Part shown: positions 33,689 to 43,790 of the stretch, in pieces
Numbering within the stretch: position 1 is the first letter of the stretch
Layout: every line of letters starts with the position of its first letter
Source of the DNA: Rhodospirillales bacterium URHD0017
GTDB lineage: Bacteria > Pseudomonadota > Alphaproteobacteria > Reyranellales > Reyranellaceae
Assembly (NCBI GenBank): GCA_900110395.1
Contig: FODP01000028.1
Coordinates: 1 to 64,000 of the forward strand
Direction: 5' to 3'
DNA length: 64,000 nucleotides
Translations under genes and position numbers: made by a program
The notes under the pieces: generated by a model
The model's database searches: none
What the model was told of the DNA's origin: nothing
The model's input: only the letters and a program-made list of their open reading frames with translations

Positions 33689-35724
33689 CCGAGCTGCGCC
33701 ACGTAAGTGCGCAGTGCCTCGCGCGCCGTCTCGACGCCCTTCTCCGCATCGGCGCGGCGCTTGGCGATGGCCTCGAGGTCGGTCTCCTGCTTGTCGAGCG
33801 TCGCGAGATAGCGGCGCTGCAGGTCGCTGTTTGCCGGCACGCGCGCGAGGTTGTCGCGCAGGCGGGCTTGCTCCTGCACGATCGCCTGGCGCTCGGCATC
33901 GGCTTGCGTGACCTTGCGCTGGGCGTCGCTGACCGCGGCCTGCAGCTGCAGGATCCTGGTCAGCGCTTCGCGCGTCTTGGCGTCGAACTCGCGGGCCTGG
34001 GCGTAGACGCGGATCTGGTCGGCCGAGCCGTCGACCAGGCGCAGTTCCTGCTGCTGGGTCTGCTCCTGGATGACCTCGAAGGTCTGGGTCTGATCGCCGC
34101 CAGGGAGCTGGAACGTGATGCGATAGTTGCCTTCGCTCAGCTCCACGCCTTTCGGCTCGGGCTTCACCAGGGTCCAGCCGGGCAGCCGGCGCTGCACGAT
34201 CACGAGCTGTCGCGGCTCCTTGGCCGGGCCTTTCACGCGATAGGTCACGGTCTGACGCACGATGCGCGACAGCTTGAGCGCGCCCTGGGCGATCGTGCCC
34301 GTGGCGATCCGATCGGTCTGTGCCGCGTCGCGCTCGATCACGATCTTCTCGTCGAGCGCATAGGCCAGGAGTCGCGTCTCGCCGACCGGGAAGCCCGACA
34401 GGCGCGCGTCGCCGACATAGGCGACGTAGCCTGCCTTGTCGCGCTCATAGAGCGTGATCAGGCCGGCCGGCAAACCGCTGTCGCCGTCGTTGGTGATGCG
34501 GATCGCCGCCAGCGGATTCCTCGGCGCCGTCTCGGCCTGGTAGAGCGCCAGCCGCTGCACCGGCATCTGGCGATCGATGATCGGGATCGAGAGCGTTCGG
34601 CCGTTGGCGACGCTGACGCTGCGCGGAAAGCGGAACACGACCTGCGTCGCCGCATCGGTCGCCTCGAACTGGTCGGCGGCGGCGGCACCCGTAGGCGGCG
34701 GCGCGATCGTCGCGGCAGCCGCACCACGTTCCTGCTGCGGACGATAAGGGGCTGAGGACGGTGCTGGAGGAGGCGGCGGTGGCGGCGGCGCCGCCTTCAT
34801 GCGGTCCTGCGCGTCGACGCCGCCGCGGTCGACGCCGGGCATCAGGCGGCCCGCGACCTCGATCGGCACTTCGGGGCGCTTGACGTAGTAGGCCTCGTAG
34901 AGCGCCTGCCGGAAGGCGACGGGACGGCCGGAGACGAGCGTCAGGTCGACGTCTTTCCAGTCCTGGCCGCTGAGATTCTCGACTGTCGCCCAGCCCTGCA
35001 GGGCAGAGCGCGCGGCCGCGGGATCGGCCGGCAGGGTCAGGCGATACGACGCCTTCCACACCGGCACCTCGACGATGTAGGCAACGCGCACCGTGCGCTG
35101 GCCCTGCCCGCGCGCCGACAGTTCGATGGTGCGCGCATCCTTGGCGCGGTTGGTCTGGATGGCGAGCAGTGCGTTGCCGATCTTCTCGCGCAACGCGGCG
35201 TCGGCGAACTGCAGGTTCTCGGCTTCTTCCAGGATGAACTGCTGCAAGCCGCGATCGGTCAGCAGGGTGACGCGCGTGCGCTTGGTCGTGGCCTTGCCGT
35301 CATTGAGCGCAACCGTCTCTTCCTGCACCGAGACGATGCGGCCGGTGATGGCGCGCGCACCGCCAACGGTGACCTGCGCCCCCTTCAGCGTCGACAGGAG
35401 GTCGGCCGGCGAGTTGAGCGAGTCCTGGTCGAACGGCAGGTCCTTGAAGGCCTGCGCCAGTGGCTCGCGCCCGGGCAGGCTCAAGCCGCCCACGCCGCCC
35501 TTGTCGTCGTAGACCACCAGGCTTTTCAGCACGTCGTCGACCTGCTCGAGCGACACGGTGAGACGCAAGGTGGCGTCGCCGTCGACCGTGGCCTCGTACT
35601 CGAAATAGCCCAGGCCGCCCGACGACAGCATGACGCGCTTCAGCGTCAACTCCTGGGCGTAGGCTGACAGGGGAAAGGCGAACAGGCCCAGCAGGGCGAC
35701 GAGCGACAGAAGAAGATGGTGCAT
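33685..35724 (-). CDS. Exported DUF4139 domain-containing protein
   Basis: 679 residues from ATG 35724, with GGAG about seven bases upstream; the in-frame start at 35778 adds an unlikely basic extension before the leader. A signal peptide (HHLLLSLVALLGLFAFPLSAYA) precedes beta-rich sequence with YIVEVPVWKASYRLTL and LSGQDWKDVDLTLVSGRPVAFR, the hallmark of DUF4139. A proline run (about residue 305-315) forms a linker. The last 110 residues are coiled-coil. Function is unknown; the protein should be periplasmic. Its stop overlaps the convergent recG stop by four bases. Confidence 0.85.
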   Translation of the reverse strand: MHHLLLSLVALLGLFAFPLSAYAQELTLKRVMLSSGGLGYFEYEATVDGDATLRLTVSLEQVDDVLKSLVVYDDKGGVGGLSLPGREPLAQAFKDLPFDQDSLNSPADLLSTLKGAQVTVGGARAITGRIVSVQEETVALNDGKATTKRTRVTLLTDRGLQQFILEEAENLQFADAALREKIGNALLAIQTNRAKDARTIELSARGQGQRTVRVAYIVEVPVWKASYRLTLPADPAAARSALQGWATVENLSGQDWKDVDLTLVSGRPVAFRQALYEAYYVKRPEVPIEVAGRLMPGVDRGGVDAQDRMKAAPPPPPPPPAPSSAPYRPQQERGAAAATIAPPPTGAAAADQFEATDAATQVVFRFPRSVSVANGRTLSIPIIDRQMPVQRLALYQAETAPRNPLAAIRITNDGDSGLPAGLITLYERDKAGYVAYVGDARLSGFPVGETRLLAYALDEKIVIERDAAQTDRIATGTIAQGALKLSRIVRQTVTYRVKGPAKEPRQLVIVQRRLPGWTLVKPEPKGVELSEGNYRITFQLPGGDQTQTFEVIQEQTQQQELRLVDGSADQIRVYAQAREFDAKTREALTRILQLQAAVSDAQRKVTQADAERQAIVQEQARLRDNLARVPANSDLQRRYLATLDKQETDLEAIAKRRADAEKGVETAREALRTYVAQLG

Positions 35725-35865
35725 GAGCTCTCCCAGCGATGCGCGGCGCACGGTGGGCTTGGACTGTGACACAACCACGGCGACGTCACGACGAAAGTGC
35801 GAGATGCCGTGATCAGGAACCCTGTAACGGCGATCATCAGCTCTAAGCCCGCGCGCAGCACTCCG

Positions 35866-36273
35866 TCAGGACAGCGCCTCCTTCAGCGCCTCGAAAGGCA
35901 GCAACACGCATTCGTGCCGCGACTTGTGCGCCTTGACCGGCGCGAAGGCCGCGAACGGCTCGCCGGCCTCGCCCTCTTCGCGGCCGATGGCGCGCTCGGC
36001 GTCGAGCCGGACCTTCTCGATGCCCGCGGCGTCGCGGCCGACGGCGACCGAGGCCAGCGCCGAGGCCGAGGCTTGGCAGAGCAGGCAGCCGCGCACCTGA
36101 TGGGCGATCTCGGCGATCTTGCCGCCCTCGTCGAGCTTCACGTCGACGACGACGCGATCGCCGCACAATGGATTGTCGCGCCGCGCCGACTTGGTCGGCG
36201 TTGCGAGCTTGCCCGCCCCCGTCTTCGCCTTGGCCAAGGCGACGATCCGGTCCTGATAGAGCTGGTCGGTCAT
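35866..36273 (-). CDS. SufU/NifU-like iron-sulfur or sulfur-transfer scaffold
   Basis: 135 residues from ATG 36273, overlapping the desulfurase stop in ATGA. The three ligand regions of the IscU/SufU fold are present: NPLCGDRV (Cys and Asp), CLLCQASAS and a C-terminal RHECVLLPF. The protein thus resembles zinc-binding SufU, which takes persulfide from a SufS-type desulfurase, more than a free scaffold. It closes the molybdenum-related operon. Whether it serves Fe-S assembly or Moco sulfuration cannot be decided from sequence. Confidence 0.82.
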   Translation of the reverse strand: MTDQLYQDRIVALAKAKTGAGKLATPTKSARRDNPLCGDRVVVDVKLDEGGKIAEIAHQVRGCLLCQASASALASVAVGRDAAGIEKVRLDAERAIGREEGEAGEPFAAFAPVKAHKSRHECVLLPFEALKEALS

Positions 36274-37486
36274 CGCAGGGTGCGGGCGGCGTGCTGGACG
36301 CCGGTCAGCAAGGCGTCGATGTCGGTGTTGTCGTTGTAGGGCGCGATCGACACGCGCGTGGTGCCGTCGAGGTCGAAGCGGTCCATCAGGGGCTGGCAGC
36401 AGTGATGGCCGGCGCGCACGGCGACACCGAACGAATCCAGGGTCTGCGCCACGTCGTGCGGATGAACACCCTCGAGCAGGAACGACACCACGGGGTAGCG
36501 GTTCTGCGTGCTGCCCGGTCCGAACAACGTCGCCCCGTCGATCTTCTGCAGGCCGTCCATCAGCCGCTCGACCAGAGCCATTTCGTGGGCGTGCGCTTCT
36601 TTCCAGTCGAGGGTGCGCATCCACCTGCAGGCCGCTCCCAGGCCGATCGCTGGACCGATCGGCGGCGTGCCGGCCTCGAAGCGGCGCGGTGGCGGCGCCC
36701 AGGTCGTCTCGGTGAAGGTGACGCGGCCGATCATCGAGCCGCCGCCATGGAACGGCGGCATGGCTTCGAGATGCTCGGCCTTGGCCCACAAGACGCCGAT
36801 GCCGTTCGGCCCATAGGCCTTGTGACCGGCGAAGGCATAGAAATCGATGCCCATGGCCGACAGGTCAACAGGCCCGTGCGGCACGCGCTGCGCACCGTCG
36901 AGCATGACCTTGGCGCCGACCGTCTTGGCCAGCGTCACCACGGCATGGACGTCGACCAGGGTGCCGGTGACGTTGGAGACATGGGCGAGCGAGATCAGCT
37001 TGGTGCGCGACGTCAGGAGCCGCGGCAGCGCATTGAGGTCGATGCGACCGTTGACCGTGACGGGCACGACGTCGATCTCGATTCCACTCCTCTGGCGCAG
37101 CAGCTGCCAGGGCACGATGTTGGAATGATGTTCCAGCTCCGACAGGATGATGCGATCGCCGGGCTTCAACAGCGAGCCATACGAATAGGCTACGAGATTG
37201 ATGGCTGCCGTGCAGCCGCCGGTGAACACGACCTCCATCGGATCGACGCTCAGGAAGTTCGCGACCTCGATGCGGGCGTTCTCGTAGGCCTCGGTGGCGC
37301 GCTCGGCCAAGCGATGCACGCCGCGCAGCACATTGGCGCGGCTGGTCGTCTCGTAGGTCCGCACGGCGTCGAGCACGGCGTCGGGCGTCTGCGCCGAAGC
37401 GCCGTTGTCGAGATAGTGCACGGGCTGGCCGTCGATGATCTGCGACAGGATGGGGAACTGCCGGCGGACGGCTGCAACGTCAAAAC

Positions 37487-37490
<4 letters not shown>
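36270..37490 (-). CDS. SufS-type cysteine desulfurase
   Basis: 406 residues from ATG 37490. Fold-type I PLP enzyme with YLDNGASAQTPDAVLDA at the N-terminus, the PLP lysine in FAGHKAYGPNGIGVLW, and the persulfide cysteine in VRAGHHCCQPLM, near-identical to the RTGHHCAQP motif of SufS. It mobilises sulfur from cysteine. No sufBCD genes are near. It lies between the MoeA-MobA-like gene and the SufU-like gene with four-base overlaps on both sides, so it may supply sulfur to a molybdenum centre. Confidence 0.92.
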
Positions 37491-39132
<1,642 letters not shown>

Positions 39133-39136
<4 letters not shown>

Positions 39137-39861
39137 GCCGCGGCCGCCTTGGGCGCGGCCAGCGCGTCCAGCCGGCGCGCCCGCGCCTCGATGATCTGGC
39201 CCAGGATCGACACGGCGATCTCGGCCGGCGACTTGGCGCCGATGTTGAGGCCGACGGGCCCGTGGATGCGTTCGAACTGCTCGTCGGTGATGCCGGCCTC
39301 GCGCAGGCGATCCTTGCGCTTGGCGTGGGTGCGCTTGCTGCCCAAGGCGCCGACATAGAAGACGTCCGACCGCAGCGCGGCCTCGAGCGCGGGGTCGTCG
39401 AGCTTGGGGTCGTGCGTCAAGGTCACCACGGCGGTCGAGACGTCGAGGCCCATCTTGTCGAAGGCCTCGTCGGCCCATTCCTGCACGACCTTCACCCCCG
39501 GGAAGCGGTTGGTGGTCGCCCAGGCGCCGCGCGGATCGACGACGGTGACGTCGAAGTCGAGCATGGTCGCCATCGGCGCCAGCGTCTGGGCGATGTGCAC
39601 GGCGCCGACGACGATCAGCCGCGCCGGCGGCACGTAGACATTGAGGAAGATCTTGGCGCCGCCAACATCGACGGTCTCGCTGCGCCCGACCTCCATGGCG
39701 CGGCGCGCGGCGGCCACGACGGCTGCGTCGGCGGCCAGCGGGCCCTCCGCCTTGTCGCGGTAGACGAGCGCCTCGGCGGCGTCGCTCAGCCGGGTCGCCA
39801 GGACGACGGCGCGGCGCTCGGAGCGGGCGGACTGCAGAGCGGCGATGGTTTCGGCCTTCAT
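39133..39861 (-). CDS. XdhC family, Rossmann (C-terminal type) subunit
   Basis: 242 residues. The Rossmann part begins with ARLIVVGAVHIAQTLAPMA and includes TVVDPRGAWATTNRFPG, TLTHDPKLDDPALEAAL and the signature YVGALGSKRTHAKRKDRL. XdhC-type proteins bind molybdenum cofactor and help insert and sulfurate it in xanthine dehydrogenase-family enzymes. Here the two XdhC domains are encoded by separate genes one base apart; this one carries the second domain. Confidence 0.9.
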
Positions 39862-39862
39862 C

Positions 39863-40183
39863 TCAGTTCACCTTCTCGACGAAGACCTGGACCTTGCCGC
39901 CGCAGGCGAGGCCCACGTCCCAGGCCTGCTCGTCGGTGACGCCGAAATCGAGCAGCCGCGGCTTGCCGTCCTTGATGGCGGCCAGGGCTTCCTGCACGAC
40001 GGCGCCCTCGATGCAGCCGCCGGAGACCGAGCCGACCATGGCGCCGCTGTCGTCGACGCCGAGTTGGCTGCCGACGGGACGCGGCGAGGAACCCCAGGTG
40101 GTGATCACGGTCGCAATGGCCACGCCCTTGCCGGAGGCCTTCCACGTGCCGACCTGACCCAGGACATCGAGTGCGTCGCTCAT
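39863..40183 (-). CDS. XdhC/CoxI family, N-terminal-type subunit
   Basis: 106 residues. The XdhC_CoxI N-terminal signature is complete: ATVITTWGSSPRPVGSQLGV, then GSVSGGCIEGAVVQEA, and a final GLACGGKVQVFVE with the conserved cysteine. It forms a pair with the Rossmann-type XdhC gene that follows after one base. It starts three bases after the CoxE-like gene ends. Confidence 0.92.
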   Translation of the reverse strand: MSDALDVLGQVGTWKASGKGVAIATVITTWGSSPRPVGSQLGVDDSGAMVGSVSGGCIEGAVVQEALAAIKDGKPRLLDFGVTDEQAWDVGLACGGKVQVFVEKVN

Positions 40184-40186
40184 CGC

Positions 40187-41437
40187 CTACTCCTTCCGCA
40201 ATTCGGTTTGCCAGGCGCCCAGCCTCTTGTCGGCACCGAGCGGTGCTGAGCCAAGGGCGGCTATGAGCCCGGCCAGGCTTTCGAGATTATGCACCGGCCG
40301 GAACTCGTCGACATGGGGCAACATCGCCTTGTTGCCCTGAGATTTGGGCTCGTAGGCGCCATACCGCAAGAGCGGGTTCAGCCAGATCAGGCGTGAGCAG
40401 GACTTGTGCAAACGCTCCATTTCCTCAGCCAAACCAGCGGCGCCCTCGCGATCGAGCCCGTCGGTGATCAGCAGCACCACCGCGCCCTGCCCCAGCACGC
40501 GGCGCGACCATTTGTTGTTGAACTCGTGCAGCGTCAGGCCGATGCGCGTGCCGCCCGACCAGTCCTCGACCTGGGCCGACGCCTTCTGCAGGGCGATGTC
40601 GACGTCCTTGTTGCGCAGCGCGCGGCCGACATTGCTGAGGCGCGTGCCGAAGGTGAAGCAATAGACACGGTCGCGGTCGTTGGTGATGGCGTGCATGAAA
40701 TGCAGGAACATGCGCGTGTAGCGGGCCATCGATCCGGAAATGTCGCACAGGATGACGAGCGGCGGCGGCCGCTTGCGTGGCTCGCGCTTGCGCAGCTCGG
40801 TCAGGCCTTCGGGCCTGAGCGCGCGGCGCAGCGAGGCGCGGAAGTCGACGCGCGGGCCGCGCCGCGCCGGCTGGTAGCGTCGCGTGCGGCGCAGCGGCAC
40901 CGGCAGGCGCAGTCGCGAGATGGCGCGCAGCGCCTCGTCGATCTCGGCCTGGGACATCTGCTCGAAATCGCGATGCTGCAGGACCTCGCGGTCGGAGACG
41001 GTGAAGGTCGCCTCGATCTCGACCTCGGGCGGCTCGCTCTCCTCCTTCGGGGCCTCGCCACGGCCGGGCTGCAGGGCATCCTGCAGGCGGCGGCTGAGCT
41101 GCTTCTTGTCGTCGGGATCGGCGGGGACGCCGACCGACGGCAGCAGCATCTCCATCATCTTTTCGAGCAGCCGCGGATTGCGCCAATAGACGTGGAACGC
41201 CTGATCGAAGATCTCGCGCTGGTCGCGACGGTTCACGAACACCGAATGCAGCGTCCAGTAGAAGTCGTCGCGCTTCTTGAGGCCCGCCGCCTCGACCGCC
41301 TCGACGGCGCGCAGCACCTGGCCCGGACCGACGCGCAGGCCGGCCGTGCGCAGCGTGCGCGCGAAATGCACGATGTTGTTGGCCAGCATGCCGTGGCGGC
41401 GCTCGGGTGTGGGCGAGGTTTCAGGCAGCGCATCCAT
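40187..41437 (-). CDS. CoxE-like VWA-domain protein
   Basis: 416 residues from ATG 41437; the ATG shares its A with the stop of the DUF559 gene (TGATG). The N-terminal half is helical (VHFARTLRTAGLRVGPGQ). The C-terminal half is a von Willebrand A domain with the metal site CDISGSMARY and LLITDGLDREG. CoxE works with the MoxR-type ATPase CoxD in maturing the Mo-Cu centre of CO dehydrogenase. By position and pairing with MoxR, this is the CoxE equivalent. Confidence 0.9.
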   Translation of the reverse strand: MDALPETSPTPERRHGMLANNIVHFARTLRTAGLRVGPGQVLRAVEAVEAAGLKKRDDFYWTLHSVFVNRRDQREIFDQAFHVYWRNPRLLEKMMEMLLPSVGVPADPDDKKQLSRRLQDALQPGRGEAPKEESEPPEVEIEATFTVSDREVLQHRDFEQMSQAEIDEALRAISRLRLPVPLRRTRRYQPARRGPRVDFRASLRRALRPEGLTELRKREPRKRPPPLVILCDISGSMARYTRMFLHFMHAITNDRDRVYCFTFGTRLSNVGRALRNKDVDIALQKASAQVEDWSGGTRIGLTLHEFNNKWSRRVLGQGAVVLLITDGLDREGAAGLAEEMERLHKSCSRLIWLNPLLRYGAYEPKSQGNKAMLPHVDEFRPVHNLESLAGLIAALGSAPLGADKRLGAWQTELRKE

Positions 41438-41856
41438 CACCGCCTCGCACCCTCAGAACGTCCACGCGTTTCATGTTCCTCTCCCCCGCTAGGGGGAGAG
41501 GTTAGGAGAGGGGGAGACGCAATCTCGTTGATCAAGCATTGAATGGCAGACCAAATGCCTTCGGGATTCTGCACGACTTCGTTCGCACCAAAGCGAACAA
41601 CACGCCATCCGAGACTCTCCATCACTGCCGTACGCCGGGCATCGGCTTCCACTTTGTCCGCGTGATGATCGCCGTCGATTTCAATGACTGGTCCCTTCGA
41701 TGCGCAGACGAAATCGGCGAAGTAAGGGCCGATCGGGTGCTGTCGACGGAACTTGATGCCCTCCATTCGGTGCGCTCGTATCAGCTCCCAGCAGAGCTTC
41801 TCCGCTCGGCTCGGGTCGCGTCTGAGCTCACGTGCCTTGTTCGACTTTCTACTCAT
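41437..41856 (-). CDS. DUF559 (Vsr-like endonuclease-fold) protein inside a palindromic element
   Basis: 139 residues from ATG 41856. The core is typical DUF559: LCWELIRAHRMEGIKFRRQH, then YFADFVCASKGPVIEIDGDH and SLGWRVVRFGANEVVQNPEG. The family has the fold of very-short-patch repair endonucleases, with the acidic residues in FADFV and IEIDGD as likely metal ligands. The right-hand palindromic repeat supplies the purine-rich ribosome binding sequence directly before the ATG, and the left-hand repeat encodes the proline- and glycine-rich tail (SPPLLTSPPSGGEEHETR). It splits an otherwise tight operon. Nuclease activity is inferred from the family. Confidence 0.85.
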   Translation of the reverse strand: MSRKSNKARELRRDPSRAEKLCWELIRAHRMEGIKFRRQHPIGPYFADFVCASKGPVIEIDGDHHADKVEADARRTAVMESLGWRVVRFGANEVVQNPEGIWSAIQCLINEIASPPLLTSPPSGGEEHETRGRSEGARR

Positions 41857-41900
41857 GCCCCCTCTCCCCGCCTCTCCCCCTAGCGGGGGAGAGGAGCATG
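41472..41900. mobile_element. DUF559 gene bracketed by inverted palindromic ends, family B
   Basis: The left end (41,472-41,515) begins CATGTTCCTCTCCCCCGCTA and the right end, read on the minus strand from 41,900, begins CATGCTCCTCTCCCCCGCTA. Over 44 bases the ends agree at 39. The left arm goes on to GAGGTTAGGAGAGGGG and the right to GAGGCGGGGAGAGGGG, the same asymmetry as in the 102-bp element at 17,353. The enclosed gene starts and ends within the arms. I infer a mobile unit; no target duplication could be established. Confidence 0.65.
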
Positions 41901-41936
41901 AAGGCGAAGAGCCAGGTGTCGGCAATGTGCACGCCC

Positions 41937-42860
41937 CTACCCCAACGGCTGCGCCGCGATGTCGGACTTCACCTTGCGCAGGATCTCGGCGGCTTCCGAG
42001 CCTTGCAGGCGCTGGATGTCGTCCTGGTACTTCAACAAGACGCCCAGCGTGTCGTTGATGGTCTTGGGATCGAGGTCGAGGGCGTTCAGCTCGGACAAGG
42101 CCGTCGCCCAGTCGATCGATTCGGCGACGCCCGGCGCCTTGAACAGGTCGAGCTTGCGCAGCTCCTGGACGAAGCCCACGACCTGGTGCGACAGCCGCTC
42201 GCTGGCGCCCGGCGCCTTCACCTTGAGGATCTCCAGCTCGCGCTTGAGGTCGGGATAGTCGACCCAGTGATAGAAGCAGCGCCGCTTCAGCGCGTCGTGG
42301 ATCTCGCGAGTCCTGTTCGAGGTGATGATCACGATCGGCGTCTGCGCCGCCTTGACGGTGCCGAGCTCGGGGATCGTCACCTGGAAGTCCGACAGCACTT
42401 CCAGCAGATAGGCCTCGAACGGCTCGTCGGTGCGGTCGAGCTCGTCGATCAGCAGAATCGGCGCACCTTCGGGATGGGGGCTCAGCGCCTCGAGCAATGG
42501 CCGACGGATCAGGAACCGCTCGTCGAAAATATCGGAGGCGAGCTGGCCGCGATCGTGCACGCCCTGCGCTTCGGCGAGCCGGATCTCGATCATCTGGCGC
42601 GAGTAGTTCCACTCGTAGACCGCGGAGTTGACGTCGAGGCCCTCGTAACACTGCAGGCGGATCAGCGGCCGCTTCAAGGTCGCCGACAGGACCTTGGCGA
42701 TCTCGGTCTTGCCCACCCCCGCCTCGCCTTCGCAGAACAACGGGCGGCCGAGCTTCAGCGCCAGGTAGAGCACGGTGGCGAGGCTGCGGTCGGCGATGTA
42801 GTCGCCGCCCTTCAGGAGATCGAGGGTGGCGTCGATGGAGGGCGGTACAGGCGTGGACAT
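41937..42860 (-). CDS. MoxR/CoxD-like AAA+ ATPase
   Basis: 307 residues. The AAA+ core has FCEGEAGVGKTEIAKVLS (Walker A), PILLIDELDRTDEPFEAYLL (Walker B) and the sensor region VIITSNRTREIHDALKRRC. This is the CoxD branch of MoxR ATPases, which act as chaperones with VWA proteins in metalloenzyme maturation. It is the first gene of the operon; the ATG at 42860 faces the divergent SDR gene across 75 bases. Confidence 0.92.
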   Translation of the reverse strand: MSTPVPPSIDATLDLLKGGDYIADRSLATVLYLALKLGRPLFCEGEAGVGKTEIAKVLSATLKRPLIRLQCYEGLDVNSAVYEWNYSRQMIEIRLAEAQGVHDRGQLASDIFDERFLIRRPLLEALSPHPEGAPILLIDELDRTDEPFEAYLLEVLSDFQVTIPELGTVKAAQTPIVIITSNRTREIHDALKRRCFYHWVDYPDLKRELEILKVKAPGASERLSHQVVGFVQELRKLDLFKAPGVAESIDWATALSELNALDLDPKTINDTLGVLLKYQDDIQRLQGSEAAEILRKVKSDIAAQPLG

Positions 42861-42935
42861 GCGTCAGTGTAGCGGATGGGGTTGGGCCTCGATATGGTAG
42901 GAATCGCGAGATAATTCAAGGATTTGGAGGCAGCC

Positions 42936-43679
42936 ATGCAGGCGCAGTTGTTCGAGGATCGCACGGCCATCGTGACCGGCGGCGCGCGCGGCATCGGCCT
43001 TGCCTGCGCGGCCAGGATCGCCGGCGGCGGCGGCCGCGTGGCGCTGTGGGACCGCGATATCGACCGCGCCAGGCAGTCGGCCGCCGCGCTGGGCAATGCC
43101 ATCGCCGTCGAGGTCGACGTGACCAGCGAGGGCTCGGTCGCCAAGGCGCTCGCCGCCACCGAAGACCAGCTCGCGCCGCCCGACATACTGGTCGCCAGCG
43201 CCGGCATCACCGGCCCCAACACCACGGTCGCGAGCTATCCGGTCGATGCCTGGAAGCAGGTGATCGACATCAACCTGACAGGCGTCTTCCTGTGCAATCG
43301 CGCGGTGGCCGGCGGCATGGCGATGCGGGGGCGTGGCCGCATCGTCAACATCGCCTCGGTGGCGGGCAAGGAAGGCAATCCCAATGCCTCGGCCTACTCC
43401 GCGTCGAAGGCGGGTGTCATCGGACTGACCAAATCCCTCGGCAAGGAATTGGCGACGACCGGCGTGCTGGTGAACTGCGTGGCGCCGGCCGTGGTCAAGA
43501 CCGAGCTGTTCAGCCAGATGACCGAGCAGCACATCCAGTACATGCTGAGCAAGATCCCGATGAACCGCTTCGGCGAGGTCGAGGAAGTGGCCGAGATGGT
43601 CGCATGGCTTGCATCGGACCTTTGCACTTTTGCCACCGGTGCCACTTTCGATCTGTCCGGCGGACGGGCAACTTATTGA
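42936..43679 (+). CDS. Short-chain dehydrogenase/reductase (SDR)
   Basis: 247 residues from ATG 42936, with GGAGG five bases upstream. TGGARGIG, NIASVAG, YSASK and the end FDLSGGRATY give a complete classical SDR. ASAGITGPN replaces the usual NNAG. Substrate is unknown; it resembles 3-oxoacyl-ACP reductase-like enzymes. The gene is followed by a palindrome and an amidase gene. Confidence 0.9.
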   Translation: MQAQLFEDRTAIVTGGARGIGLACAARIAGGGGRVALWDRDIDRARQSAAALGNAIAVEVDVTSEGSVAKALAATEDQLAPPDILVASAGITGPNTTVASYPVDAWKQVIDINLTGVFLCNRAVAGGMAMRGRGRIVNIASVAGKEGNPNASAYSASKAGVIGLTKSLGKELATTGVLVNCVAPAVVKTELFSQMTEQHIQYMLSKIPMNRFGEVEEVAEMVAWLASDLCTFATGATFDLSGGRATY

Positions 43680-43682
43680 TGT

Positions 43683-43762
43683 CATGGTCTTCCGGACCGC
43701 GCGCATCCTGCGCGCCTCATGATCATGAGCGAGCTGGAAGCTCGCGGTCCGGAAGAGCATGA
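43683..43762. repeat. Intergenic palindrome, family A
   Basis: Left arm GTCTTCCGGACCGCG and right arm CGCGGTCCGGAAGA pair at the outside; the inner arms (GCGCATCCTGCGCGCCTCAT against ATGAGCGAGCTGGAAGCTCG) pair only in part. The right arm matches the palindrome at 12,221-12,251. Confidence 0.75.
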
Positions 43763-43790
43763 GGCGAAAAGAAAGGGAGTCGTAGTCGAA

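Noticed and set aside
43719..43790. Upstream extension of the amidase frame
   Set aside because: It translates the palindrome arm (SELEARGPEEHE); the family start is at 43791.
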